Shown: one piece after another, positions 11,062 through 22,780 of the stretch | How positions within the stretch are numbered: the first letter of the stretch is position 1 | Layout of the letters: each line of letters opens with the position of its first letter | Source of the DNA: Tricholoma matsutake | Lineage: Eukaryota; Basidiomycota; Agaricomycetes; Agaricales; Tricholomataceae | DNA: 64,000 nucleotides | Assembly (NCBI GenBank): GCA_026075535.2 | Contig: AP026546.1 | Location: forward strand, 3,534,001-3,598,000 | Direction of reading: 5' to 3' | Program-made: the position numbers and the translations under genes | The notes under the pieces: model-generated | Told to the model about the DNA's origin: nothing | Seen by the model: only the letters and a program-made list of their open reading frames with translations | The model's database searches: none

Positions 11062-13126
11062 ATGACACGGCTCAGCCAGTTTCAAGGCCATAACAAGGAT
11101 GCACTCTCGTGGCTTACACAGATGGACCACATTGTCATATTACGCGCCCGTGACCACGAAAAAATACAGCTATTTTGCGACAAGCTAACATACCGATCCC
11201 CAGCTGAAGCCTGGTTCTTCAAACTACCAAAGGAGTTGACAACACATTGGGAAGTTGTGAGGGAGCTATTTGTTGCAAAGTGGGTGGAAAAACTAGATGA
11301 CGAGGGTATGACGAAGAAGATGGCAGACTTAACACAGGCAAAAAATCCCCTCCAAGCAAAGACAGCCACACTCGACACATTTTCCATAACTACAGAGGAA
11401 CGACCTTCTAGCCAAGCACACCGCGCTCTGAAAAAATTGATCAACAACATTCTCGACTGCCTTGATGACAAGCAAGCACCAGCAACACTCCAGAATTTAA
11501 ACGACAGTGTCTTTATTCAAGGTTTTCGTACTGGCTACAGGGAAGCTTATAAACAATGGGGTGAAGAAGCAGAAGAAAGGCTAGATGAAGCCTACCAAGG
11601 GGGAATAAAGGACGAATGCAAATGATGGAAAGAAACACAGACAAACACCGAACCATGGGACGCACCTACCCCAGCCACCACAACTGTCAAAACAGCCATG
11701 CAGACCAACCCAGCCCCCGACCGTCAGTGTGCTGCCATGCAAGCAGAGCCGACGATGACGAACTCAAGCACCCAAACGATGGCCAATCGCATTGCCACTT
11801 CGAGCACTCAAACCACCTCTAACACCACTGCCGACACCGCTGTGCAAACGACACCCCTCACTGACGAGACCCCCACCAAACCGTCACCACCGACGATGCC
11901 TGCACAGCCCCCATCAATGTTGTCAACGCTGTCAACATCATCGACAACGGCCACCACAACCCCCTCCACAACCTCAAACCAGCCCAAAACACCTCAAAAA
12001 CGATGGCACACTCTGCCGAGTCGACTCATAGACCCCCAGCAAGATCCCCAGCCCCTCCTCTTGAGCCCTAAGCCTCGTCATTCCACTGTCATGCCACTGA
12101 CGACGTCCACAGCAACTCTGGTTGCAACCACCTCTAAGATGACAATTAGGGTCTCGTCTCATACCAAAACGATGGCTACCACCCCAGAGACCACTCACAA
12201 AGCCCTAAACGACACACAGAGCCCATCTACAGCCCAGCAGCCAGAGTTATGCGATGACGAGCAGCTGTGCTCGCCAAAATGCGACGTTTGCTCGATGGAA
12301 CGACCCTGCCAGCCCAGCGATCCCCAACGATGACCTGTACTACCTCTGAGACCTCTCTGTTCCCCCCAGTCCGTGCCCCTGCCCATTCCGCATCTCGAAT
12401 GATCCAAAATGACTGCCATGTCATCGTTGACATGTCCGTCGATGACGGTTGAACCCCTGGCTATGTCCCACCTGGGACCACAAATGGCAGCTGTAAAACA
12501 ATGAGATACACTACCTGGCCTGCCAGAACACCTGCAAAACACATCCGAATGACCCTGCTTGCCCCCAAACCCCCCAAAACAAGCTGTCTCGCTGTCACCC
12601 ATGTCCTACACCCCTGCCATGTCACTAATGACACTGTCGACACCTGTCGCTGCCCCCCATTTGCTGCCTCCGCCCCTATTTCCCCCTGCACACCCCTGCT
12701 CACCTCTGCTCAACCATAAACGAGCTGTTTCGCCACCTCCTGTACGTTTTGACTGGGCCGAAGATGCTGCGTGGTTACCTACTGCCCCAAGAACCCAACT
12801 GCAAGATTTCTCAGCTCTGAGGACAGGCCGTACACAGCCATTCGGGACCCTACGACAATGGACTCAACGACGACGACCTCCCCTGCACTATTTTCCATCT
12901 CGAAATTTTTCTAGTTTAGCTCTGCCTTCTCTCGTTCCACCTCAACCTTTTATTACTCGATGACATCCCACCGGTATAGGACCAGGAAGACCCATCATTA
13001 CTATTCCTGTTGGAGTAGCACCTGTACTCACCACTCCTGTTCCGAAGCTTGACTGGGATCAAGACCCCCAGCTTGCTGACTTGAGTAAGGCCCTTCGAGC
13101 ATTGGGATGGGCACCCCCCTGTTGAG
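11062..13126 (+). pseudogene. Gag-like protein of the gag-only LTR element
   Basis: A single frame runs from ATG 11062 to TGA at about 13124 (about 688 codons). It is interrupted by TGA codons at 11623, 12331, near 12400, 12505 and 12548, and at 12961, with no TAA or TAG. The first 190 residues (FQGHNKDALSWLTQMD; THWEVVRELFVAKWVE) have the layout of a retrotransposon Gag capsid. A long Thr/Pro/Ser-rich region follows, then two short acidic DWA/DWD boxes. No zinc knuckle was found. I recognise the fold type only; the role in packaging is inference. Confidence 0.6.
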
Positions 13127-13275
13127 TTTCATCTTATTTCATTCTTTATCTCAACCATAGAATTTTCTGGCTACAAAATTTTTAGATTCTCATTTTTTAT
13201 TATGTTCACATAGTTTTTTTTCTGGTTGTTTTTCTGCTGGGTGACGAGGATGTCGCCATCTGGGACATGGGTGGA

Positions 13276-13415
13276 TGGAGTGGTCAGGGATGCCCACTCC
13301 AGGGTGGTCACGTGATCTAGTAGATATACCTGTAGCTAGTCACATGTTAGTAGCTAAGCTTGCTATACCATCGCATTCCACGCCTTCAGCGAGGGAGACA
13401 CTCAGCACGTCTCCA
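13276..13415 (+). repeat. Right LTR of gag-only element
   Basis: Direct repeat of 10662-10801, followed by the GTAC duplication at 13416-13419. It is preceded by the purine-rich GGGACATGGGTGGA, a plausible polypurine tract. Confidence 0.8.
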
Positions 13416-13470
13416 GTACGGGTCAGATTTTTTTACCCCAGGGTTACCCATGTCATTCACTAATGGCCAG

Positions 13471-14530
13471 AGCATGTCCCCATTGTCAGGATATTTGCAT
13501 GCTCACCCCTGTGAACTCCTCCAGGACCTGTTGGCGCTTGTAGATGTCGAGGAAGCAAAGGACCAGGTTGCAGAGGAGATCAAGTCAGAAGTTGTAGAGG
13601 AGCAGGATTTTTCTATTCACAATGAGTAAATCATACACCCTCACTGCCTGTCCATAACCACTTTGAAGTTTTGTCAGTTGAATTCCCAGAGGATGAATCT
13701 AATTCCATGACTGTTCCCCTCTCTGACCCTTCAAAGTTGGCTGAAGATGTACCTGCTCTTCCTATCTCTCCCTCTGCCCCATGCCCCAGAATTAAATCAT
13801 GGGAGCGCAAACTACCACACAAATATATTGTTGCATCCACTCCCTCTACACATTCCTTGAACCTAGCAGTCAAACTACAGACTACCAACACTGGACAGAT
13901 ACTCAGTGTCTCTGCACTCCTGGACTCTGGTGCAACTGGTCTCTTCATCAATGCCCATCTCAGGTGCAGTCTTTCCTGGGCTTCATCAATTTCTACCAGT
14001 GTTTTATCAAGAATTTCTCACATCATGCATGACCACTGTTTGACTTGACAGGAAAGGAGGCATGGAGGTGGAATAATGCACAACAGGAGGTGTTCAAAAA
14101 GCTTAAGGAGATGGTCACTTCTGCTCCCATTCTTACCTTTGCTGATGATTTGCGCCCTTTTCATGTAGAAGCTGACAGTTCTGACTTTGCGATGGGCACT
14201 GTGTTGTCTCAGCAGTCTCTAGAGGACCAGAAGTGGCATTCTGTTGTGTTCTACTCCAAAAGCCTTAGTGCTGTAGAGCAAGACTATGAGATCCATGACA
14301 AGAAGAAATGTTGGCAATAATGTGCATGCTCAAGGAGTGGCAACATTTCCTCGAGGGTGCCCAACACAAGGTGGAAATTTGGACGTATCACAAGAATCTC
14401 GAGTACTTTATGACAGCCAAGAAATTGAATCATTGTCAAGCTTGTTGGTCACTGTATCTATCCAGATTCGACTTCTCCTTGCACCACCATCCAGGTCACA
14501 GCATAGGGAAGACCAATGCCCTCTCCTGAT
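13471..14530 (+). pseudogene. gypsy-3 gag end, protease, RT thumb and RNase H
   Basis: After the hAT duplication the gag tail resumes (ELLQDLLALVDVEEAK), with stops near 13626-13670. Then comes an aspartic protease domain with the active site DSGATGLFIN near 13925. At about 13960 the frame changes directly into QSFLGFINFYQCFIKNF, which normally lies after the RT palm. RNase H follows, with FHVEADSSDFAMG and an EQDYEIHDKK box, then GHSIGKTNALS. The whole RT palm including YxDD is missing. At least three frame changes occur. Confidence 0.75.
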
Positions 14531-14739
14531 GTGCAGACCATGGGGATGGCAGCGATGAAAATCAAAACATTGTGTTGTTGCAGCCAGACCTGTTCACCAT
14601 TTGGCCACTGGAAGGCATTGCACCCCAGGGCGAGGAGCGGGACATCCTATGCAACATTCATCATGCAAACCGTAGCTGTTTACACAAGGATGTCGTTGCC
14701 AGAGCTGTTAAGGAACTGAGGTAGGAATCCACCCTTTCC

Positions 14740-15708
14740 TTGCATGCAGCAGAGTGGGCTGAAAAGGAGGACATTTTGTATTTCAGGGATCACATCTATG
14801 TCCCCAACGACCCAGGCCTTTGCTGGCACATCATATCCCAATACCATGACTCACAGATTGCTGGTCATCCTGGATGCTGGAAGACCTTGGAGTCACCTCA
14901 CGGAATTATCGGTGGCCACAAATGTCATGGCTCATTGGTCAGTATTGTCGTACTTGTGACCTTTGCTTATGCACCAAGATTCCTCATCACAAACCCATTG
15001 GCAAGCTACACCCTCTTCCTGTTCCAGAGAGTTGTTGGGATGTTGTCAGTGTCAACTTTGTGGTGGAGTTGCCAGAGTCAAATGGGTTTGATGTGGTGAT
15101 GTGCACAGTTGATTCAGTGGGGAAATGCGCTCACTTTATCCCCACTCATACCACTGTCAGCACCCTGGGTGCTGCCTGACTCTATCTTCACCATGTGTGG
15201 AGATTACATGGACTTCCTGGCACCTTCCTTTCTGACTGTGGCCCTCAGTTTGTGGCAGAGCTCACTCATGAGCTGTACCATCAAACTCCTTGCTTTGACT
15301 GCCTATCACCTGCAAACTGACAGCCAGACTGAGTGAGTCAACCAGGAACTGGAGCAGTACATCTGTATCTTTGTCAATGAGTGCCAGGACAATTGGGATG
15401 ATCTTCTCCCCTTGGCTGAGTTTGGATACAACAACCATGTCCATGCTTCCACTCAACAGACCCCTTTCCTCTTAGACACTGGATGGCATCCACGCATGGG
15501 ATTTGAACCTCGCCAAACTCCCTCACACATTGAGATGGTGAATGAGTTCACAGAACGCATGAGGGATAGCTTGGAGGAGGCAAAGGCAGCCTTAGTGAAG
15601 GCAAAGGACAACATGGCACACTTTTACAATCAATGCCATTCTCTGGCCCCTCAGTACAAGATTGGTGATCCAGTTTATCTTGACTCCAGTGACATCTCCA
15701 CCATGCAT
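14740..15708 (+). pseudogene. gypsy-3 integrase
   Basis: Overlapping frames encode the HHCC zinc region (HDSQIAGHPG; CRTCDLCL), the catalytic core (VNFVVELPESNGFDVVMCTVD) and the distal part AEFGYNNHVHASTQQTPFLL up to YKIGDPVYLDSSDIST. Frame changes near 14880 and 15180 and several stops inactivate it. The coding sequence is cut at 15708 by a solo LTR and continues at 17121 with KKLTHHFLGPFPIVK. Confidence 0.75.
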
Positions 15709-17120
15709 TGATGATGCTCAACCCAGAAACCCAAACAAAACCCACAAAAAGGCTTCGGATGGTATAACACAAGTCAAAGGAAGGATGCGAGGCCCTCTAG
15801 ATGTCACATGTCAGACTGACCATCAAATAGTCATAAAACAACTGCATGTCGAAGCAGTTTGAAGCTAAAAGAATATGTTTCGAGGACTTTCAAGGATTTT
15901 CAAGATGTTCCGATGATTTTCGAGATGTTGCAATATTTTTTGAGGTGTTGCGATATTTCTTGAGGTTTTTTTGAAGAGGTTTTGAGGAATTTCGAGTGTG
16001 CAAATATGTTCAGACACAAGATCGGGGGACTAGATGAGTAGTAGGAGCAAAGCAAAGGCAAATCGAGGGAAGCAAGAGCAAAAATAGCATAATGCGAGGA
16101 ATCTCAAGGAATCTCAAGGAATTTCGAGGAATTTCAAGGAAGTTTAGCGTAAAACACCAAACTTTGGACTGAATAAGACTAAACTGAACTCTCAGATCAC
16201 TGTGATCTGGGAGGAAGACAACAAATTTTTTGTTTTTCTTTGTATCTAGTACATCTTTTTATATAAAATAAAGAAAGTACCTAAAAAGGCTAGAGAACAT
16301 GAGGCAAACATGTGGAAAACTCGAGGCAAAAGACAATAGAAGTATGTATATCAGAACAATAAAGCGAGACTAGAAAGGGTGAATATAACACATGATGAAG
16401 AAATAATAAGAAAGAATGGCTAAAAGCGGACTGTCCTTGTTATAAATTGCATAAAACATCGGAAACTGCTTCGGGCAGATTGTATGCATGCACATGCTGT
16501 CAAAATGTGTTTGATATACTCGAGATAGTGTCCCATGTGTCCAGCATGCGTCCAAAGATCGTTCAAATAGGAAACACTGTGTCTGAAGATGTTTTTCGAG
16601 GCTTGAGGTTTTTTGAAGATTTTCGAAGATTCTCTGGACTTTGTTTGTGGCCCGAAATCGGTGCGATATTGTTTGACAATGGTAGAGGATATGTCTGGCA
16701 TGTGTGCAATGACCATTCAGATAGCGGTATAGTGTCTGATGTCAATTTTCGATGTTCGATGATTTTCAAAGTCAGTCAAGGAGATATCGGACTTGTTCGA
16801 AGGCCGATATCACTGCAATATTGCTCGAAACTGGTTCGGAACTCATCAACGATGTTCCAAGTGTATATCCTGAGCTGTACGAAGGTCGGGGGAATTGTAT
16901 TATGGTGGCCGAAGGCATACAAAGAATTTCGAGGTGTTGTGAAGAATTTCGAAGCATTGCAAAGATTTTTGAAGCATTTTTGTGACTTTGTAGAGGTTTG
17001 TAGAGCTTCGGAGGGGTTTGTATGGGTTTGTAGAGCTTTGTAGAGGTCTGTAAAACTTCATAGAGCTTTGACAATGATTGTAGATGTGTTTTCCGAGCTT
17101 GAATGACAAGGTGGACCTAT
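15709..17120 (-). repeat. LTR copy G1 (solo), inside gypsy-3 integrase
   Basis: This is the reverse-oriented relative of the LTR at 39428-40620. Shared landmarks include the start TGATGATGCTCAACCC, the AAGCAGTTTGAAGCTAAAAG tract, a TATATAAAATAAAG box and an inner run of TTTGTAGAG repeats. It interrupts the gypsy-3 integrase frame cleanly. The outermost 40 bp of the other end are lost or diverged, and I could not define a target duplication. Confidence 0.65.
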
Positions 17121-17510
17121 CAGTGTCCATCCAAGAAACTCACCCATCACTTCCTGGGACCTTTCCCCATTGTCAAGTGTGTTGGAATGCATGCCTATTG
17201 TCTGTGCCTCCCAGCCTCCATGTCCAGACTCCACCCAGTCTTCCATGTCATCAACCTCCTTCCAGCTCCCCCAGATCCATTCCCAGGATGCTGTTCACAT
17301 CCACCACCACCACCTACAGTGATCGAGGGAGAACACCAGCACAAAGTCAAGTTGATCTTGCATGGGTTGAGGAGTCCAATGTGAATGCCCCCTGGTTAGT
17401 CAAGGAATTCCACCAATGGCACACTGCTGCACTGCATCACATTCAAGTCACTGACTTTGGTCATATGCAATTCTGGATGCATCGGGGCAATACATCTTAG
17501 AGAGGGGGTA
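17121..17510 (+). pseudogene. gypsy-3 distal pol
   Basis: This continues the integrase C-terminal region with SKKLTHHFLGPFPIVK, SMSRLHPVFHVINLLPAP and PPPPTVIEGEHQHKVKLIL, the linker that leads to a chromodomain in related elements. The chromodomain itself is frameshifted or lost. The tract ends at the polypurine tract before the LTR at 17512. Confidence 0.65.
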
Positions 17511-17511
17511 A

Positions 17512-17950
17512 TGTAAGGGGACTAGGGGGGACTAGGGGGGACTAGGGGGGACTAGGGGGGGTGCCCTGTGTGTTTCTCCTATTTTTTACATTTGTCCTAT
17601 ATTTTTCCTCACTTCATTTCCTTCTATTCTTTATTTTCTATGATTTTTCCTTATTTTATTACTAATTTCCCTTTCTATCACATTTGTGCATGTTGACAGT
17701 TTTATATTTAGAGGCGGAGTACCTCTCCCAACATCTACCCCTTGGTATGATGTCATTCGGTGGCCTTGATCTGCCTATTTCTGCCTTTTTCCATTTTTAG
17801 ACTATTATTTGATTTTTGCAATCTTCACATATACTGGGCATTGGCAAAGGGGTCCTTAGAGTTTTCTCTTTGGATTTCCCTTTTCTAAGTGTGCCTCCAC
17901 TTCCTGTAATATGTACCATAATTTTAACTTCAGATTTCCCTTTGCTAGTC
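17512..17950 (+). repeat. gypsy-3 3' LTR start with G-rich tandem repeat
   Basis: TGTAAGGGG follows the polypurine tract, then four perfect ACTAGGGGGG units (17521-17560). With the preceding GGGG this gives five G-runs spaced by ACTA, a strong G-quadruplex candidate. The remainder (17560-17950) is T-rich, and its last ~105 bp match the H repeat at 31983-32091. The end of the LTR is not defined. Confidence 0.6.
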
Positions 17951-18054
17951 GAGGTCTTTACACTCCCCCCCCCCAATCCGAGTGGACTCCACTTGGACAC
18001 TTGGACTGTACTTGGACTGTCCGAGGACTTTGCTCAGACTTCTTTGGCTGAAAG

Positions 18055-18817
18055 TGTTATGATTTTGTTATCTGGACCCGCAAGGCCAGGCACTTCATTT
18101 TTCCTTTCTGACACGACATGACTCACTTCTGATGGGAGACACTTTGACGCATGGTGACTCCATGCACCTGAACCCACTCCCACACATACTGTGATACGAC
18201 AGCCCTTTGACATGAGGTCCGTGACGTCGGACACTCATGATCGACATGCTGTGCTGCAGCATGTCCTTGACATCGGATCCTTGACATCAGATCCATAACA
18301 TTGGACACCTCATGCTAGGCATGAGGCTATTCTCTTATTGATCCCTGACATGCTGCACCGCAGCACTCCGCAACATCGGACACCTCATGCAAGGCATGAG
18401 GCCTGTCTTTTCTATTGTTCTTTCTATTTATACTTGATAATGATCCTGCATTCCGATTGGACGATAGGTATCTTCAAACCGTATATAAGCTGTAGTAATA
18501 CTGCCTGTATTCCTCAGCTTGACCTAATTCAATCAACGGTCTTAGACTCAACCAGAACACTCGACAGCTTAGGAAGCCCCTAGCTGTGATAACTCAAACT
18601 CGACAGTTGGAAAGCCTCCAACTGTGATACACGAACTGATGGTCTACTCAGAAAGCCTCTGAGTACGAATAGCCGTAACGACTTGAGGAAGTACCCAAGT
18701 GAAGGCCAGAAGCCCGATACACTAGGAAAGCCTCCTAGTGCGATACCGATATAGTTGGAAAGCCTCCAACTGTGACATACAAAGCCAAGGCTGAGTTAAA
18801 GACCTATAGTCTTAACA
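18055..18817 (+). repeat. gypsy-1 5' LTR
   Basis: 763 bp, with a repeated CATGAGGC/GCATGAGG palindrome region and a series of GGAAAGCCTCC-type repeats near the 3' end. It has about 26 bp more than the 3' LTR around 18240-18270. Confidence 0.9.
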
Positions 18818-19101
18818 AAAGGTCAAGCTGATCTACGCAGTCCACCTACCTAGGTGCAGACACAACGTCTTTCAGACAAAGCCCAGACAGACCTCCAACT
18901 GGAGCATCATCATCAGGAAGAACCCCGTGGTATAGATACCAGGGTCGACTAGTACAATACTTGGAACCAGCACAAAAGTGGTTCTTAAGGAGAACCAGTG
19001 ACGAAAAACCCCGATACCTTGACGAGGAGGATTTTAGATCCTTCGATAAAGAAGAAACCCCAGAACGAGATCCATTCTCCCTATCTGACGACAATGCCAA
19101 C

Positions 19102-19953
19102 ATGTCTACCGAACCCACCGCATCGACCAAGGAGACCAGGATACGAACCCCCTCCGACTTCACAGGGGACTGAACTAGAACTGCGAAGTTCTTACAAGAA
19201 GTGAAACTCTATTTGAGAGTGAACCATGGAATCTACGACACCAACGAGAAGAAGATCATCTTCGCATTGTCCTTCATGAATGGAGGAACCGCTGCGCCCT
19301 GGGCACAGACTTGGGCAGAGAAGGAAGACCTAGGAACCTGGTCTACCTTTGAAGCAATGCTCAAGACAGCGTTCACGCCAATCGATGAAGCTGGCAGAGC
19401 CAGGACAGAGATGAAAACATTGAAGCAGGGACAGGACCTGGAGGACTACATAGCGCAGTTCCGAATCCTGCGAGAGAAGGCGGGAATCAATGATGACACC
19501 GCCCTCATCGAACTCTTCATGGATGGGCTGAACCCCAAGCTCCTTGAAAGAGTTTTCAATATGGAAACGATCCCGATGACCTTGGAAGGAATGATCAACG
19601 CTGCCTCCAAGTACGATGGACAGTGGAGGAGAGCAAAAGCCATAACAGGAAGGCTGCAGGAGGCTTTGACAAGGAAGCTACCAAGCTCTAAAGCAAAAGA
19701 GACCCCACTCAAGATCAACCGACTCTCCTATCAGGAGAGGATCGAACACATGAAGAAAGGGTTGTGCTTTGTCTGCCACCAGCCAGGGCACAGAGCAACT
19801 GAACACAAGAAAGGGGAAAAGAGGACTGAGGACCGGCCATCCCCAAAGAATAAAGGCAAGGAAGCCCACTCGAGGATCCGAGCATTCGTAGGAGAACTTG
19901 ATGAAGAAGAAAAGAAGGGAGCTCTCGCCGCCATTGAGGACGAGGGTTTTTAA
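19102..19953 (+). pseudogene. gypsy-1 Gag
   Basis: The frame starts at ATG 19102 (context CCAACATGTC). It has a TGA at 19171 where relatives carry Arg, and ends at TAA 19951. The capsid region contains KIIFALSFMNGG, WAEKEDLGTWSTF and ELFMDGLNPKLLERV. Near the C-terminus is a zinc knuckle, CFVCHQPGHRATEH, in which the last ligand is His rather than Cys. The end of the frame reads G GGT TTT TAA, and pol is open in the -1 frame across this point. Confidence 0.85.
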
Positions 19954-22780
19954 AGAGGTGGCCTGCCTTGATGCCAGGTACCACTGAACTCTCTGTCTGC
20001 TCTGTACTACTAGCCACTTTGAAGAATCAATCTATGCGTCTAGATGTCAAAGTGGCAGGAACAGGCAGAGGAAAAGACATTGAAACCGAAGCCCTACTCG
20101 ACTCAGGAGCGGGAGGGATATTCATGAGCCATGAATTTGCGGAAAACAGTGGATTTGAATTGCGCCCCCTGGAGAGGATAATCAGAGTCAAGAATGTGGA
20201 TGGAACCCCAAACAAGAGAGGGGAGATCTCCCACTATGCCAGAGGACTCTTAATGATCAACAGAAGGATCTTCCCAATGACATTCCTCATTGCAGGATTG
20301 GGAAGCGAATCAATCATCCTAGGCCTACTGTGGCTCAGAAGAATCAACCCAGTGATTGACTGGAAGATTGGAACCTTCCAGTTCAGAACAAAGGATGAGA
20401 CTTACCCAGAGTTCTCATATGGGAAAGGAAGAACCCTTATTGGAAGGGTGCAAACCGAGAAACCCAATGAAGGGTACCTATCATGGCACCAGAGGGGAAC
20501 CGAAAAGAAGAAGGACCCCCTAGACATGACCAAAGAAGAGTGACAGGCATAGTGCCAAAAGATTGTCGCCAAAGGACAAGAAAAGCTTGCCCTCAAGAAG
20601 AAGACTGCCGAGGAAGAATGAGCATGATGGAAAAAGGTGGCCACCAGAGAGCTGGAGAAACTGGCTGCCAGGAAAGAAGAAGGACGACTGGCAGTAGCCC
20701 AAATAGTTGCGAAAGAGAGGAAAAAACTGGACCTCAAGAAAGAAGAAAAGCGACTGGCACTGGCCCGGATAGTCGCAAAAGCAAGGGAGAAGGTAGCCCT
20801 GAAAAGCAAGAAAGAAGAACTGGCAAAAGAAGAACGCCGAGAGCTATGCCAAAGAGTTGTCGCCAAGGTGAAACTGATGGGAGGAGTCCTCCATGAAGAA
20901 CCAAGAAGAAGCAAGATGCCCATCAAGACAAGAAAAGCGATGATCAAAGAAATCAACGATGAAGAGATTGCGATCACGACTCTTCAAGATGCGGAGCCCA
21001 TTGGGCCACAGGACGAAGAAGACACTGGGAAGGAAAACCCAGCACTGGCAAACCATGAACAGGCAATGGAACAGGCAATGGAACAGACACCCGAACAAGA
21101 AATCGCAGACAATGAACTACTGATCGCCTACATTTGAGGAGAACCCGTCATTGGAATATTCGAACCGGCTAAGACGCCACTGACAGAGGAGTATGACGAG
21201 CCAAGATACAGATACTCCCAGAAGACAAGGACAATCTCTCGAATCGTGAAGGCAAAAGGATCACTGCGATATGCATATGGACAGAATATGTGGATTAGGG
21301 CAAAGACATTGGTCTCACAACACCTGACACATAAGAAGGAAGGAGACCCCAAACAGAAGACCCTAGACAAACTACTCCCAGAACAGTACAAGGAGTACCG
21401 ACGGATATTTGAAAAGGAAGCATCGGAAAGATTCCCAGAGTCAAGGCCCTGGGATCATGCGATCAAACTTAAACCGGATTTTATGGCAAAGGACTGCAGG
21501 GTTTACCCGTTATCGCTGGCAGAACAGAGGAAACTCGATGAGTTTCTCGACGAAAGCCTGAAGAAAGGATACATCCGACCATCAAAATCACCCATGGCAT
21601 TGCCATTCTTCTTCATTGCGAAGAAGGACTCAGATGCACTACGGCCCTGCCAAGATTACAGGTACTTGAACAATGGGACGATCAAGAACACCTACCCACT
21701 GCCACTGGTAGGAGACCTGTTGGACAAACTGAGAGGGGCAAAATGGTTTACGAAACTGGACATTTGATGGGGGTATCACAATGTCAGAATCAAGGACGGA
21801 GATCAATGGAAGGCAGCCTTCAAAATGAACCAAGGGCTGTTTGAACCAACGGTGATGTTCTTTGGATTATGCAACTCACTGGCGACCTTCCAGGCAATGA
21901 TGAATGAGATATTCCATAACATGATCAGAGAAGGATGGCTCGTGATTTACATGGACAACATCCTGATATTCTCCAAGGATCAGAATGAACACCAGGAAAG
22001 GACAAAGAGGGTACTGCAAAGACTGGCAGAAAATGACTTATACCTGAAACCAGAGAAATGCAAATTCGACGTCCATGAAGTGGAATTCTTGGGTCTGATC
22101 ATCTGACCCAACGAAATTGCCATGGACAACACGAAACTGGCAGGTATACAAGATTGGCCAACCCCGACAAATGTAAAGGCAGTCAGATCTTTCCTGGGAT
22201 TTGGAAACTTCTACAGGAAGTTTATCGGACATTTTGTGGAGACAAGCAGACCGCTTAATGAACTGACAAAGAAGAACAAAGCGTTCAACTGGACAACGGA
22301 ATGCGAACAGGCTTTTCAAATGCTGAAAAGGAAATTCGCAGAAGCCCCAGTACTGCTGATGCCAGACCCGACAAAGCTATTCACGATCAAATCAAATGCC
22401 TCAAAACATGCGACAGGAGGAGTGCTGAGACAAAGGGACATGAATGGGGACTGGCACCCGTGCAGATACATATCACATGTGCTAACACCAACAGAATGGA
22501 ACTACGAGATTTACGACAGGGAGCTACTAGCGATAATACGATCGCTAGAAACCTGGAGACACTACCTAATGGGTTCAGAACACCCAGTGGTAATCCTGTC
22601 AGATCACAAGAACTTGACATACTTCTGAACGGTGCAGAAACTGAACAGATGACAGGCAAGATGGAGCTTATTCCTATCGGAATTCGAACTGCAAATCGTC
22701 CATGTGCCTGGATCACAGATGGTACAGAGCGATGCGTTATCACGGAGAGCAGATCACATACCGGAAGAAGACAACAATAA
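19954..22780 (+). pseudogene. gypsy-1 Pol: protease, RT, RNase H
   Basis: In order: aspartic protease (ALLDSGAGGIFM at about 20092), a Lys/Ala-rich linker (20540-20880), RT from RPWDHAIKLKP (21450) through WFTKLDI to the palm, and RNase H ([26 protein letters not shown]). The RT motif YxDD reads YMDN at about 21948-21959, losing a catalytic Asp. Stops: 20541 TGA, 20550 TAG, two TGA near 20619-20627, 21135, 21765, 22104, 22626 and 22650 (all TGA). Where the family residue is clear, for example LDI-R-WGYHNV and LNR-R-QARW, it is Arg. Confidence 0.88.

Larger units (their letters stand above)
10662..13415 (+). mobile_element. Gag-only LTR retrotransposon (TR-GAG-like)
   Basis: Two 140-bp direct repeats (10662-10801 and 13276-13415) begin TGGAGTGG and end CATCTCCA or CGTCTCCA. 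They differ at about five positions, all transitions. GTAC is duplicated at 10658-10661 and 13416-13419. After the left LTR, TGGTGATGAGAGCGCG (from about 10805) could be a tRNA primer site. The interior has one Gag-like frame and no protease, RT or integrase. The layout matches the TR-GAG class described from plants, so mobility would depend on another element. Confidence 0.8.
10053..13462. mobile_element. hAT-type element, 18-bp TIRs, 8-bp target duplication
   Basis: The ends are TAGTGAATGACACGGGTA (10053-10070) and its inverted copy at 13445-13462 with one mismatch. ATGGCCAG is duplicated at 10045-10052 and 13463-13470. TIRs beginning TAG and 8-bp duplications are hAT hallmarks. Subterminal GGGTA/TACCC motifs recur at 10090-10200 and 10620-10660. 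No transposase is present. Removing the LTR element at 10662-13415 leaves about 650 bp, so this was a non-autonomous copy. Confidence 0.9.
9300..17950 (+). mobile_element. Decayed Ty3/gypsy element 'gypsy-3', no RT, multiply interrupted
   Basis: Pieces in order: gag (9310-10052), hAT insertion, end of gag (13471-13626), protease (13671-13960), RT thumb to RNase H (13960-14530), integrase (14740-15708), solo LTR (15709-17120), distal pol (17121-17500), polypurine tract AGAGGGGG and an LTR starting TGTAAGGGG at 17512. The protease DSGATG reads almost directly into the SFLGFINFYQ region that follows the RT palm, so the catalytic RT has been deleted. No 5' LTR is seen. Many frameshifts and TGA codons make it non-functional. 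The right edge is set by insertion of TIR element A at 17951. Confidence 0.8.
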
